Shown here: piece by piece, positions 36,589 to 45,059 of the stretch
How positions within the stretch are numbered: the first letter of the stretch is position 1
Layout of the letters: every line of letters starts with the position of its first letter
Assembly: GCF_000725345.1 (NCBI RefSeq)
Contig: NZ_CP008852.1
Span: 1,455,693 to 1,519,692, forward strand
Direction: 5' to 3'
Length of the DNA stretch: 64,000 nucleotides
Source: Pelosinus sp. UFO1
GTDB lineage: Bacteria > Bacillota > Negativicutes > DSM-13327
Position numbers and translations under genes: made by a program
Notes under the pieces: model-generated
What the model was told of the DNA's origin: nothing
The model's input: the letters and a program-made list of their open reading frames with translations, nothing else
Database searches by the model: none

Positions 36589-36906
36589 TTATGAAGATTT
36601 ATCATCCTCGCACTCACCGCCAGGAGCGATAAAAAGAATTTTGTTTACGTTAATGGCCACAATTGTACCTACATCAAATTCCGGTATATCATCACCTTCA
36701 AACTCGCAGACTAGCTGTAGTAAGATGAATTCAGAATCAACATCCACATTTACATTGATTGGCTGAAGGGATTGACCGCAATGATCATGACCACGGTCGC
36801 CTACCTCTCCTAAAAACCTTCCAGTTAAAGAGATATCGTCGTCAAGTACAACAGTTATGACTAGACCATGAATGAGATCAAATCCTTGATTTTTGGGAAA
36901 TCTCAT
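36589..36906 (-). CDS. Hypothetical acidic protein, possibly Sm-like
   Basis: Not recognised. The 105-residue acidic protein starts at an ATG after GGAGGAGAA. Strand-rich parts DLIHGLVITVVLDDDISLTG and FDVGTIVAINVNKILFIAPG suggest a small beta-barrel. HDHC in the middle and GGECEDD at the end could bind metal. The general look resembles the repeats of the protein at 29514, but identity is low by eye. Monocistronic. Confidence 0.6.
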   Translation of the reverse strand: MRFPKNQGFDLIHGLVITVVLDDDISLTGRFLGEVGDRGHDHCGQSLQPINVNVDVDSEFILLQLVCEFEGDDIPEFDVGTIVAINVNKILFIAPGGECEDDKSS

Positions 36907-37044
36907 ATTCAGTTCTCCTCCTGATTTTTATTATTTTTATTAGCCCTCAATACATACTATTCATTAGTTATGGAAAAGTGATATGTTAATAAAAAAAATT
37001 GCTTTTTATGAACAGTGAGGAGATTTGATGAACTTCATAAATGC

Positions 37045-37076
37045 AAGAAACCACTCCTTTGCTGGAGTGGCTTCTT
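37045..37076 (-). terminator. Hairpin after the C_GCAxxG_C_C gene
   Basis: AAGAAACCACTCC / GGAGTGGCTTCTT with a 6-nt loop and one mismatch. It lies 59 bp beyond the end of the minus-strand gene at 37135; the T run is weak. Confidence 0.5.
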
Positions 37077-37134
37077 GGTATATATTTAAAAGTTTTTAAA
37101 GCAAGTTTGAAAAAACAAATAAGATGAAAGTGTC

Positions 37135-37575
37135 TTAGAAATTTTCAGTGACAAGGGGTTGGGCTAGAGGCTTACCTAATTCACGCTTCACTATAGTATC
37201 TAAGGCAGCTGCTGCTTTGGCAATTACATTTCTACATTTGATTTCATCCGTGCGGTGGCGGGCTTTTAAGGGATCACAATGAATCTCTCCCATTTCTTCC
37301 CGATAGTTTACAAAAAGTTCTTGGGTTAATTCCTTGATTTTTTTACTTTCATGGGCATTGTTTTTAACAAAAAGAATACCCAGTACCATAATGGCTGCGG
37401 TTAGCCCACCACAGACGCTGCCGATCGCCATGCCACCGCCGAATCCTGAAGCCATTCGCAAAGAGTTTTTATCTAATCCTAGTTTGTAAACTTGATTTGC
37501 ACCATACAGTATTTTTTCGGCGCAGTTTAAATCTTCTTCTTCCCCGTAGCCTTGTTCAATCAAATTTCGTAACAT
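37135..37575 (-). CDS. C_GCAxxG_C_C family redox-type protein
   Basis: Protein of 146 residues with the family's spaced cysteines: DLNCAEKIL near the N-terminus, GFGGGMAIGSVCGGLTAA in the middle (a hydrophobic glycine-rich segment), EIHCDPLKA and EIKCRNVI. Known only as a putative redox-active or cofactor-binding family in anaerobes. The start at 37575 is chosen because GGAGG lies 7 nt upstream. On the minus strand TTGGCT-N18-TATAAT about 40 bp upstream looks like its promoter. Confidence 0.8.
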   Translation of the reverse strand: MLRNLIEQGYGEEEDLNCAEKILYGANQVYKLGLDKNSLRMASGFGGGMAIGSVCGGLTAAIMVLGILFVKNNAHESKKIKELTQELFVNYREEMGEIHCDPLKARHRTDEIKCRNVIAKAAAALDTIVKRELGKPLAQPLVTENF

Positions 37576-37727
37576 AGCCATTCCTCCAGTCATAATATGT
37601 AAAATTGTTGTATTTATATTATAAAGAAAATAGTAGGTGTAAGCCAAGTTTTTTATTACTTTTCTTTGAATAATCTGGAATTAACTAGCGAACTTGCAGT
37701 TTTTTAGGTAAAATATAAAGAAGACTT

Positions 37728-37845
37728 GATTCAGATGGAGTTTTAACTCCATCTGAATCTTAGTCGCACTTATCCAGGGACTTAGCCGCTCTTAACTCCC
37801 ACTTAGAGAAGATGGGAGTCTTAGAGCGGTTTAGTCATCGGATAA
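37728..37845. repeat. Nested palindromic element
   Basis: Hairpin 1: GATTCAGATGGAGTT/AACTCCATCTGAATC, a 15-bp stem with a 2-nt loop (37728-37759). Hairpin 2: CCGCTCTTAACTCCC ... GGGAGTCTTAGAGCGG (37786-37829), inside TTATCC/GGATAA flanks. The second part is similar to the hairpin at 42802-42854. Nothing else was seen in the 37576-37942 gap except the promoter of the minus-strand gene. Confidence 0.6.
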
Positions 37846-37942
37846 AAATAGTAGTTTACATTTCAGGAGCATTTTTAGTAAATGTATTTTACTTAAAATA
37901 AGTATAAATGCAAATAACAATCATGTTGGAGGCGTAGTAAAA

Positions 37943-38482
37943 ATGGATACAAGTAGGGAAAAAGCGTGGAGTATATTAACAACTCATGTACAAGAAAAAC
38001 CTCTTTTGAACCATTGTCAAGCAGTAGAGATCGCAATGCGGGCTTACGCAGAAAAATATGGAGAAGACGTAGAATATTGGGGTGCTGTAGGATTGCTTCA
38101 TGATGTCGATTTTGAAAAATATCCTGAAGAGCATCCTAGCCATACCGGGCAAATATTACAACCTCATGGGTATACAGCAGAGTTTATAACAGATATCGAA
38201 TCCCATGCTAGGGATTGGGTACCTGAGAGAAGTTTATTACAAAAAGTATTGTTAGGTGTAGATGAACTTACGGGCTTTATTATTGCCTGTGCTCTAGTGC
38301 GTCCAGACAAAAGCATTGAAAATTTGCAGCTTAAATCTATTATGAAAAAAATGAAAGACAAAGCTTTTGCTAGAGCTGTCAATCGTGAAACGATAGTACA
38401 AGGTGCAGACATGTTAGGGATTGAGTTACAAGAACACATTGAATTTGTGACTGCAGCCTTGGCAAAGGATTTTGTAATATAA
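37943..38482 (+). CDS. HD-domain protein, possible phosphohydrolase
   Basis: Protein of 179 residues with the HD metal motif VGLLHDVDFEKYPEEH (H53, D54) and an upstream LLNHCQAVEIAMRAYA helix carrying the first histidine. The later D in LGVDELTGF completes the HD ligand set. Related single-domain proteins hydrolyse nucleotides or phosphate esters, but the substrate is not known. ATG after TTGGAGGCG. Confidence 0.8.
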   Translation: MDTSREKAWSILTTHVQEKPLLNHCQAVEIAMRAYAEKYGEDVEYWGAVGLLHDVDFEKYPEEHPSHTGQILQPHGYTAEFITDIESHARDWVPERSLLQKVLLGVDELTGFIIACALVRPDKSIENLQLKSIMKKMKDKAFARAVNRETIVQGADMLGIELQEHIEFVTAALAKDFVI

Positions 38483-38583
38483 CAAGTGAACCATTCACTA
38501 TTGGTCTTTCTATAAATGAATGTATTAATTAAGATAAGAAATTACTTGATCTAGTATATTTAAAATTTTATGGGATCCTATGA

Positions 38584-38611
38584 AGCACCACCCACTTAGA
38601 TGGGGGGTGCT
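38584..38611. terminator. Hairpin between convergent genes
   Basis: AGCACCACCCA / TGGGGGGTGCT with a 6-nt loop and one mismatch, between the HD gene and the MocR gene end. Confidence 0.55.
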
Positions 38612-38650
38612 CTTGATTTTCATTAAAGAATATAGAGTTGTTATGATGCA

Positions 38651-40117
38651 TCAACCCCTTTCTTTTTCCATCATATTTCTAATGATGCTAGAAAGAAGGC
38701 GTAAGCCACCTTTCAGTTGAGATATTGAGGCATATGAGTATGATAGACGAAGATGGCGGTTCGATAGGTTGTCATATATATTACCCGGATGAATTAATAG
38801 ACCTTTATCTAAGGCCTCTGTAAATAGTTTTTGCATAGAAACTGGTTGAGTCAATGTAAGCCAAATATAAAATCCACCCGAAGGAATTTTCCAAGTTGCG
38901 ATGTCTGAAAAATGGGTGTCTAAGCTTTGAGAAGCAACATCTCGACGGATTCGCAATTTCTTTCGTACTTTTTCTAGGTGCATTTGGTATAATCCACTGC
39001 TAAACCATTCGGCAGCAGCCCATTGGGATAAGGAACTTGAGCCATAATCGTTTTGCATTTTAATATCAGCTAAACGTTCAATTACTGGTTCAGGTCCTAC
39101 AATCCAGCCAATGCGTAATCCAGGGCTTAATGATTTGGAAAGGCTGCCGAGATAGAGAACAAGGCCCTCGCGATCCAAAGCTTTTAACGGTATAGGCGGT
39201 GGGGTTGAATCTAGCCAGAGTTCTCGATATACATCGTCTTCAATTACAGGTAATTGCTCTTTTTGACACAATGCAATAATGCTTTTACGACGCTGTTCGG
39301 ACATAAGAATCCCAGTGGGGTTGTGAAAACAAGGAATCGTGTATAATAAATTCGCATTTTTATGTTCTTTATGATAAGTAATGGGGGCAAGTTGAATCCC
39401 ATCTTCATCAAGAGGGAGACCCGCGAATTGCATATTCATGGATTGGAAGAGTTTAAGGGAATATAGATAAGAGGGTTTTTCTAGTAGAATAGTGGATCCT
39501 TTTGGCAATAAGCTGCAGCATATCAGTTGGAGAGCTTGCAATGCGCCAGATACAATCATAATAGAGGTTGGAGAGGCATCAATTCCAAAGGAACGTAAAT
39601 AAATGCTGATCTGTTTTCGGAGGGAAAGTAGTCCTTTAGGTTCTTCGTAACCTAATGAATTAATAGAACTAGGCAGCTTTTTTAGTATGGAGTTCATCAT
39701 AGCTTTTGGGAACAATTCGGGGGAAAGTTCTCCAGTACCTAATCGAATGATATTTGGCTTGAATTCTGAATGATTAATTTCTTGAATAGTATGAAGATTA
39801 GGCAGATATATTCCTTTGTCAAGATAAGAATTCCAATTAACAGGCGGATGGGATGTCAGTACTGACCAAGTATTATTTGCTACCCATGTACCGCTGCCTA
39901 TTTTGCTTTCCAGTAATCCGTCTGCAATTAATTCTTCTAGGGCGATTTTCAGTGTACTGCGATTTACTTGAAAATTGTTAGCAAGGACGCGTTGGGGAGG
40001 TAATTTGCTATGTAGGGGCCATTCGCCAATGGTAATTTTATTCTTTATGTATTCCACGATTTGTCGATATAAGGGGACAGCATCTTTATGATTAGGCACC
40101 CAATCAATTGATAACAC
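38651..40117 (-). CDS. MocR/PdxR-type regulator (GntR DNA-binding domain plus aminotransferase-like domain)
   Basis: Protein of 488 residues. The N-terminal GntR winged helix (PLYRQIVEYIKNKITIGEW...LPPQRVLANNFQVNRSTLK) is followed by a fold-type I aminotransferase domain with the PLP lysine in LGSLSKSLSPGLRIGW. The start is the GTG at 40117, after AAGGAG. A longer frame would run into the divergent gene and lacks a site. It diverges from a LysE-type exporter gene, which it likely controls using PLP or an amino-acid adduct (inference). Confidence 0.88.
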   Translation of the reverse strand: MLSIDWVPNHKDAVPLYRQIVEYIKNKITIGEWPLHSKLPPQRVLANNFQVNRSTLKIALEELIADGLLESKIGSGTWVANNTWSVLTSHPPVNWNSYLDKGIYLPNLHTIQEINHSEFKPNIIRLGTGELSPELFPKAMMNSILKKLPSSINSLGYEEPKGLLSLRKQISIYLRSFGIDASPTSIMIVSGALQALQLICCSLLPKGSTILLEKPSYLYSLKLFQSMNMQFAGLPLDEDGIQLAPITYHKEHKNANLLYTIPCFHNPTGILMSEQRRKSIIALCQKEQLPVIEDDVYRELWLDSTPPPIPLKALDREGLVLYLGSLSKSLSPGLRIGWIVGPEPVIERLADIKMQNDYGSSSLSQWAAAEWFSSGLYQMHLEKVRKKLRIRRDVASQSLDTHFSDIATWKIPSGGFYIWLTLTQPVSMQKLFTEALDKGLLIHPGNIYDNLSNRHLRLSYSYASISQLKGGLRLLSSIIRNMMEKERG

Positions 40118-40152
40118 AGTAATCTCCTTTATACTTGTTTTTGCTATTATAA

Positions 40153-40183
40153 CAATTGGGTGGGATAACAACAAGCCAATTGG
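40153..40183. promoter_or_regulatory. Direct repeats, possible MocR operator
   Basis: CAATTGGGTG (from 40153) and CAATTGGTTG (from 40177) are repeated in the same direction with a 24-bp period in the 126-bp space between the MocR gene and the exporter. MocR regulators are known to bind spaced direct repeats. Confidence 0.5.
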
Positions 40184-40243
40184 TTGAAGACATTTTAAGC
40201 ATACTTTATTATACTGTATAAAAAAGTATAAGGAGCGGATCTG

Positions 40244-40855
40244 ATGCAAGCCTTTATTCATGGAATGGTGCTAGCTATGGGGCTCATATTGCCTCTTGGA
40301 GTACAGAATTTATTTGTCTTCACCCAAGGCGTAACCCAACCAAGTTTTTTGCGAGCTTTGCCAGCTGTTATTACAGCTTCCATATGTGATACCCTTTTAA
40401 TATTACTAGCGGTAGAAGGTATTTCTGTATTTGTTGCGAGTTTTGTGCTATTTAAGATACTGTTACTTACTTTTGGAATTATTTTTTTATGTTATATGGG
40501 CTGGATCACTTGGAATAGTATTCCCGTGGGTACTACTAATGATGAGACAAAGAGTGTGACGATGAAACAACAGATTCTTTTTGCTGTGAGTGTTTCATTA
40601 TTTAACCCCCATGCTGTACTGGATACAATTGGTGTTATTGGCACCAGTTCCATTCACTATGTGGAAAAAGAAAAACTCTTCTTTACCCTCGCTTGTATAT
40701 TGATATCTTGGTGTTGGTTTCTTTTTTTAGCAGTGTTAGGACGAGGTTTCGGCAAAAGGAAGGGATTCAGACAGATGTTTGGATTGATTAATAAGGTCTC
40801 TGCCGTTTTCATGTGGCTGTCTGCTTTGTATATGATATTTAGTAGTACTATTTGA
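40244..40855 (+). CDS. LysE/ArgO-family amino-acid exporter
   Basis: Membrane protein of 203 residues with five to six helices. GMVLAMGLILPLGVQNLFVF at the N-terminus and FAVSVSLFNPHAVLDTIGVIG in the middle (the NPHA motif) match LysE/ArgO exporters of basic amino acids. The substrate is unproven. The ATG follows AAGGAGCGG. It diverges from the MocR regulator. Confidence 0.9.
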   Translation: MQAFIHGMVLAMGLILPLGVQNLFVFTQGVTQPSFLRALPAVITASICDTLLILLAVEGISVFVASFVLFKILLLTFGIIFLCYMGWITWNSIPVGTTNDETKSVTMKQQILFAVSVSLFNPHAVLDTIGVIGTSSIHYVEKEKLFFTLACILISWCWFLFLAVLGRGFGKRKGFRQMFGLINKVSAVFMWLSALYMIFSSTI

Positions 40856-40867
40856 TAGGAGGAGACA

Positions 40868-40945
40868 GTGAGAGATAAAAAAGATAGATTTTCATTTACT
40901 ATGAGTGCTAAAATAGGAATCATAGAGTCCGGGTTGGAAAGATGA
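40868..40945 (+). CDS. Possible 25-residue peptide after the exporter
   Basis: GTG start 5-7 nt after AGGAGGAGA, 26 codons to a TGA at 40943, translating to a charged peptide starting MRDKKDRFSFTMSAK. No known family. The only support is the strong ribosome-like site. The rest of this gap to 41125 holds several short inverted repeats (for example TACCTCGTTAAATGAGGTA near 41062-41080) and no longer gene. Confidence 0.2.
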   Translation: MRDKKDRFSFTMSAKIGIIESGLER

Positions 40946-41125
40946 AGAAAAAAAATAAGATGATAAAGAATAAGTAACTTTCTTACTCAGACTAATAAAA
41001 TGAATGGCGTAGTCCAAGTTTATCGAATAAAAATTTCTATATGAGTAGGCTACGTGAACTTACCTCGTTAAATGAGGTAGGAATCCAATAGTTATATCGT
41101 TCTATATTGGATAGGAGGTTATTTT

Positions 41126-41905
41126 ATGAAAAAAGCTCCTGTATTATTTTTAGGCCATGGGTCGCCAATGAATATCATACTTGAGAATGAATACACAAAT
41201 AGTTTAGTTAGGCTAGGAAAAACTCTTCCAAAACCTAGAGCTGTTTTAGTTGTATCAGCTCATTGGCTTACAAAAGGTACTTTTATTACAACTAGGGAAA
41301 CACCTGAGATTATCTATGACTTTTACGGATTTCCTCAAGAATTATATGATATTCGTTATCCATGTCCAGGTGGTAAAGAGCAAATAGAAGAAGTCTCATC
41401 TGTGTTTAAAAATGCGTCAATTGGTTATGATAATCAGCGGGGGCTAGATCACGCTGCCTGGGCTGTTTTAAAGCATATGTATCCCAATGCAGAGATACCT
41501 GTGATGGAATTGAGTCTTGATGTTCAAAAGACGCCTCAAGAACATTATGAAATAGCACGCAAATTGGCTCCCTTACGGGAGCAGGGATTTTTAATTATTG
41601 GTAGCGGCAATATTGTACATAACTTACGTCTCGTTGATTGGGATATGGAGGCCAAACCTTATGAGTGGGCTGTAAATTTTGATGCCATAGTAAAAAAATG
41701 TTTACTAGAACAAAATCATCAACCACTAGTGGAGTATGAAAATATAGGTAAGGATGCTATGTTATCCATACCTACCAATGAACATTATTTACCTATGTTA
41801 TATGCTGCAGCGTTGCAAGATCATGATGAGGCCCTTCGCTTTTCTTATGAAGGATTTCAAAATGCGTCCATGTCCATGCGGTGTTTTTCAATCGGTGATT
41901 TATAA
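41126..41905 (+). CDS. ygiD: LigB/DODA-type aromatic ring-opening dioxygenase
   Basis: Class III extradiol dioxygenase family, YgiD/4,5-DOPA-dioxygenase branch, 259 residues. Metal ligands are in LGHGSPMN, VVSAHWLTKG, GLDHAAWAVLKHMYP and the later GSGNIVHNLR. Members need O2 if active as dioxygenases, which is odd for an anaerobe, so the natural reaction may differ. The ATG follows ATAGGAGG. Monocistronic. Confidence 0.88.
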   Translation: MKKAPVLFLGHGSPMNIILENEYTNSLVRLGKTLPKPRAVLVVSAHWLTKGTFITTRETPEIIYDFYGFPQELYDIRYPCPGGKEQIEEVSSVFKNASIGYDNQRGLDHAAWAVLKHMYPNAEIPVMELSLDVQKTPQEHYEIARKLAPLREQGFLIIGSGNIVHNLRLVDWDMEAKPYEWAVNFDAIVKKCLLEQNHQPLVEYENIGKDAMLSIPTNEHYLPMLYAAALQDHDEALRFSYEGFQNASMSMRCFSIGDL

Positions 41906-41968
41906 CTACTGAGAAGTCAGTGAAAGATTTAAAAATGAAGCAATAACACAGGGGGAGACAAGGAAAAA

Positions 41969-42793
41969 ATGATAAAGAACATGTACGATAAAGTCGGGGA
42001 ATCAGTCAGTTTTATTAAGGGAAAAATAAATCGTACGCCGAAAATTGCTGTTATTTTAGGATCTGGCCTTGGCGAATTGGCAAATGGACTTGAAAATAAA
42101 GAGTATGTTGATTATAAAGATATTCCTAATTTTCCACAGTCCACAGTAGTGGGGCATGAAGGTAGACTTGTTTTTGGCAGTGTAGATGGTGTTGAGGTAT
42201 TGCTAATGCAGGGGCGGTTTCATTATTACGAAGGCTATTCGATGAAAGAAGTAACCTACCCTATTTATGTGATGCAGCAATTAGGTGTCAAAAAAGTGAT
42301 TGTCACAAATGCCTGCGGCGGCATCAACAGAGAATTTGCGCCAGGGACTCTAATGATTATTAAAGATTTTATAAATTTATTTGGTGACAATCCATTGATT
42401 GGAATCAATGACGAACGTTTTGGTCCTCGCTTTCCTGATATGTCTGAACCTTATAAACTTGAAATGATCGATAAAGCAAAAAGTATTGCTGATACGATAG
42501 GCATTCCATACAAAGAAGGAATTTATGCTGGTTTTATGGGACCTTATTATGAATCAGCAGCAGAAATTGTGGCAATTGGCAGGATGGGGGCAGATGCGGT
42601 AGGAATGTCGACGGTTCCTGAAACAATCGCTGCGAACTACCTGGGAATTGATGTCCTTGGAATCGCGTGTATCACGAATATGGCTACTGGCATACAGACG
42701 GGAAAACACTCCCATGCCAATGTTGTAGATATTGCCCAGAGGGCATCTAGTAAATTAAGTGCATGGGTAATGAAATTGATCGCGGATATATGA
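41969..42793 (+). CDS. punA: Purine nucleoside phosphorylase, trimeric (PNP-I) type
   Basis: Phosphorolysis of inosine and guanosine, 274 residues. AVILGSGLGELA, STVVGHEGRLVFG, MQGRFHYYEGYSM, VTNACGGIN and the late VGMSTVPE...ITNMATG blocks define the PunA/PupG/DeoD2 branch. This is a second PNP beside the hexameric DeoD at the left edge. It is preceded by GGGGGAG. An alternative start is 41981. Confidence 0.94.
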   Translation: MIKNMYDKVGESVSFIKGKINRTPKIAVILGSGLGELANGLENKEYVDYKDIPNFPQSTVVGHEGRLVFGSVDGVEVLLMQGRFHYYEGYSMKEVTYPIYVMQQLGVKKVIVTNACGGINREFAPGTLMIIKDFINLFGDNPLIGINDERFGPRFPDMSEPYKLEMIDKAKSIADTIGIPYKEGIYAGFMGPYYESAAEIVAIGRMGADAVGMSTVPETIAANYLGIDVLGIACITNMATGIQTGKHSHANVVDIAQRASSKLSAWVMKLIADI

Positions 42794-42801
42794 ATAAGAC
42801 G

Positions 42802-42854
42802 TAGCCGCTTTAAAGCCCCTATTTATATATAAGAAGGGAGGCTTAAGCGGCTTA
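42802..42854. repeat. Hairpin resembling the element at 37786
   Basis: TAGCCGCTTTAAAGCCCCT ... AGGGAGGCTTAAGCGGCTTA, an imperfect inverted repeat of about 19 bp per arm. TAGCCGCT, a C-rich block, then GGGAGGCTTA and GCGG[CT]TTA recur in the same order at 37784-37833. It may also end the PNP transcript. Confidence 0.5.
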
Positions 42855-42881
42855 CTCATTTGGAATAATAAATTATAGTTA

Positions 42882-42919
42882 TTGACAAAAAGTTTGGTTG
42901 TAATTATAATGGTTACAAC
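42882..42919 (+). promoter_or_regulatory. Promoter with overlapping Rrf2-type operator
   Basis: Perfect consensus promoter TTGACA-N17-TATAAT (42882-42910). Inverted repeat GTTGTAA-N9-TTACAAC (42897-42919) covers the -10 element, so a bound repressor would block transcription. The same TTGTAA-N9-TTACAA pattern occurs before the next gene at 43392. Confidence 0.8.
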
Positions 42920-42934
42920 AAGAGGGTGAAGCAT

Positions 42935-43369
42935 ATGAAAATTAGTAGCCGCTTTTCTGTAGCAGTGCATATTTTAGCGCTATTGGCAGTTGATAAGGGT
43001 TTTCACAATACATCCGAATGGATTGCTGGAAGTGTAAACACGAATCCTGTGATTATTCGTAAAGTCATTGGGAAACTAAAGAAAGTCGGATTGGTAAATG
43101 TGCGTCCAGGAACTGGAGGGGCCTATCTAACAAAAGGATTAGATGAGATTACCTTATTAGATATTTATCGTGCTGTAGAGGTTGTTAAGGAAGATAAACT
43201 TTTTAGTTTTCATGAACAGCCAAACCCTATGTGCCCAGTTGGAGCAAATATCCAATGTGTGCTAGAGGTGAATTTACTTCGTGCCCAGCTTGCGATGGAA
43301 GATGTATTAGCGAAAGTTACAATGCAACAATTAGTTGCAGGTCTGATTGAAAAAATAGATTCAGATTAA
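42935..43369 (+). CDS. Rrf2-family regulator, YwnA-like
   Basis: Regulator of 144 residues. Helix-turn-helix ISSRFSVAVHILALLAVDKG...NTNPVIIRKVIGKLKKVGLV and wing RPGTGGAYL. Only two cysteines (NPMCPVGANIQC), not the three-Cys iron-sulfur ligand set of IscR/NsrR, so it is more like YwnA. The ATG at 42935 follows AGAGGG. The gene order regulator then NAD(P)-binding reductase matches Bacillus ywnA-ywnB. It probably represses both genes through the two operators. Confidence 0.9.
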   Translation: MKISSRFSVAVHILALLAVDKGFHNTSEWIAGSVNTNPVIIRKVIGKLKKVGLVNVRPGTGGAYLTKGLDEITLLDIYRAVEVVKEDKLFSFHEQPNPMCPVGANIQCVLEVNLLRAQLAMEDVLAKVTMQQLVAGLIEKIDSD

Positions 43370-43391
43370 TTTCGCTTTTTTTTTAAGAATG

Positions 43392-43412
43392 TTGTAACCG
43401 CTATGGTTACAA
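43392..43412. promoter_or_regulatory. Second Rrf2-type operator
   Basis: TTGTAACC-GCTAT-GGTTACAA, a perfect 8-bp inverted repeat, 83 bp before the downstream reductase gene. It matches the operator at 42898-42918 in TTGTAA, ATGG and TTACAA with identical spacing. Confidence 0.75.
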
Positions 43413-43494
43413 TTAAGCAAATTACCTGCTTTGTAAGATTCTTAAGCAGTAAAAATAGTATAAAAATATCAATGGAAATGAAAGGAAGGAATGT

Positions 43495-44130
43495 ATGATG
43501 AAAATTGCATTAATAGGGGCAAATGGAACAGTAGGACAACGTATTCTAAAGGAGGCCCTAAGAAGGGAACATCAAGTAATCGCTATAGTTCGTGATGTTT
43601 CTCGTATTACGGAGAAGAATACGAATCTACAGGTAGTAGCTGGTGATATTTTAAATCCAGTAAGTATTACTAAGGCAGTAACGGGTTCTGATGTAGTCAT
43701 TAGTGCCTATGGGCCTAAACATGGTGAAGAGTATAATATGGAAAATAGCGCTAAAAGTTTACTTAAAGGAGTGCAAAACGCTGGAGTCAATCGCCTTTTG
43801 ATTGTGGGAGGAGCTGGCAGTCTAGAAGTAGCTCCTGGTTTACAACTTGTAGATGCGCCAAACTTCCCTGAAGATTGGAAACCAATTGCCAAGGCTCATG
43901 GAAAGTCATTAGAAATATTCCGAAGTGCAGACCTTGATTGGACTTATTTTAGCCCAGCAGCTATGTTTGCACCAGGAGAGAGAACAGGTAAATTCCGTAT
44001 TGGTAATGATCAGCTTTTAACAGATGAAAAAGGAGAAAGCCATATTTCAATGGAAGATTATGCGATTGCTATGATTGATGAAGTTGAAACTCCTCATTTT
44101 ACCCGTAAACGTTTTACTATCGCTTACTAA
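43495..44130 (+). CDS. NAD(P)-binding oxidoreductase, YwnB-like
   Basis: Atypical short-chain reductase/NmrA-like protein of 211 residues. N-terminal dinucleotide motif ALIGANGTVGQRI, GSDVVISAYGP, RLLIVGGAGSLEV and DWTYFSPAAMF are seen. Relatives include YwnB and flavin reductase/biliverdin-reductase-B-like proteins; the substrate is unknown. Two adjacent ATGs, with 43498 slightly better spaced from GGAAGGA. Likely controlled by the Rrf2 regulator next door. Confidence 0.87.
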   Translation: MMKIALIGANGTVGQRILKEALRREHQVIAIVRDVSRITEKNTNLQVVAGDILNPVSITKAVTGSDVVISAYGPKHGEEYNMENSAKSLLKGVQNAGVNRLLIVGGAGSLEVAPGLQLVDAPNFPEDWKPIAKAHGKSLEIFRSADLDWTYFSPAAMFAPGERTGKFRIGNDQLLTDEKGESHISMEDYAIAMIDEVETPHFTRKRFTIAY

Positions 44131-44143
44131 TAAAAAACGTAAG

Positions 44144-44182
44144 AAAATCCCACAACTAATGTATTTTAGTCGTGGGATTTTT
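44144..44182. terminator. Bidirectional terminator
   Basis: AAAATCCCACAACT / AGTCGTGGGATTTT with one bulge, then T's. It lies between the YwnB-like gene and the convergent AraC gene, whose stop it overlaps. Confidence 0.85.
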
Positions 44183-45059
44183 TACTTTTTTCTTGTTCTA
44201 GAAGCATTTTATAATGCCTTTTTGGTGAAAGGCCAAAGGTTTTTTTAAAAGCTCTAACAAAGTTTGAATAATCACCAAAACCACATTCAAGATAAGTAGC
44301 TGTAATTGAGTTGCCTTTTCTAATCATTGCATTCGCTGTAATTAATCGCTTTTGTAGGATGTAATTATGTATTGTATAGCCAGTTTGTTGTTTAAACTTC
44401 CTCATTAAATAATACTTACTTAAATAGAAAGTAGCAGCCAGTGTATCCATAGATAAATCTTTCGTTAGATTTGCATTAATATAATGTAAGATACGTCCGA
44501 TAGTTTCATCATATTCAATATCTGGGTGCTCAGGATTTATTTCAACACCCAAAAACATCCGATTGAGCTGAACAATAAACTGTAGAAATAAGGAATTCTT
44601 AAGTACCTTACTACCGAATTCTTGGCTATTACAAGCATCTTTCAACTGGAGTAGAATATTCTTAATTCCGAGAAGTAACTCGGGGGATAAACGCAGCAAA
44701 TTTAGTTTCTTTTCAGCCGCTTCTTCAAAGCAGGTTAATAAATTGCATTGATCATCATTATGCTGTAAAAGAAAAGATGAATTCACCCAAATGACAAAAC
44801 GTTCGTAAGTTTCCTGCTGATCAATCATCGGTTTATGAATTTCATTATTATTTACTAAAAGAATATCCCATGGCTTTAATTTATAAGCTTTGCCTTCAAT
44901 TAAATAAGTTACCTTTCCAGAAATGAAAATAATAATCTTATTAAAATCATGATAATGGAACTCAAACTGCATATCTTTATTATCACTTATATGGAAAAAC
45001 TCAAAATCTTTATGCAGATACCCTCTTTTATGGTGTATTTCGGAATGTTCTTGGTTCAT
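44166..45059 (-). CDS. AraC-family transcriptional regulator
   Basis: Regulator of 297 residues. An N-terminal cupin-like sensor (FEFHYHDFNKIIIFISGK...LVNNNEIHKP) is followed by a C-terminal AraC double helix-turn-helix (DTLAATFYLSKYYLMRKFKQQ...YLECGFGDYSNFVRAFKKTFG). The start at 45059 follows GAAGGGA; the longer upstream frame has no site. The target is unknown. It diverges from ddl with a 199-bp spacer. Confidence 0.9.
   Translation of the reverse strand: MNQEHSEIHHKRGYLHKDFEFFHISDNKDMQFEFHYHDFNKIIIFISGKVTYLIEGKAYKLKPWDILLVNNNEIHKPMIDQQETYERFVIWVNSSFLLQHNDDQCNLLTCFEEAAEKKLNLLRLSPELLLGIKNILLQLKDACNSQEFGSKVLKNSLFLQFIVQLNRMFLGVEINPEHPDIEYDETIGRILHYINANLTKDLSMDTLAATFYLSKYYLMRKFKQQTGYTIHNYILQKRLITANAMIRKGNSITATYLECGFGDYSNFVRAFKKTFGLSPKRHYKMLLEQEKSKKSHD

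Noticed and set aside
37028..37102. Short plus-strand frame (23 codons) after GAGGAG
   Set aside because: It reads through the hairpin that ends the minus-strand gene and has no protein-like features.
40118..40261. Long N-terminal extension of the MocR gene
   Set aside because: It would overlap the divergent exporter gene and lacks a ribosome site; the GTG at 40117 has AAGGAG.
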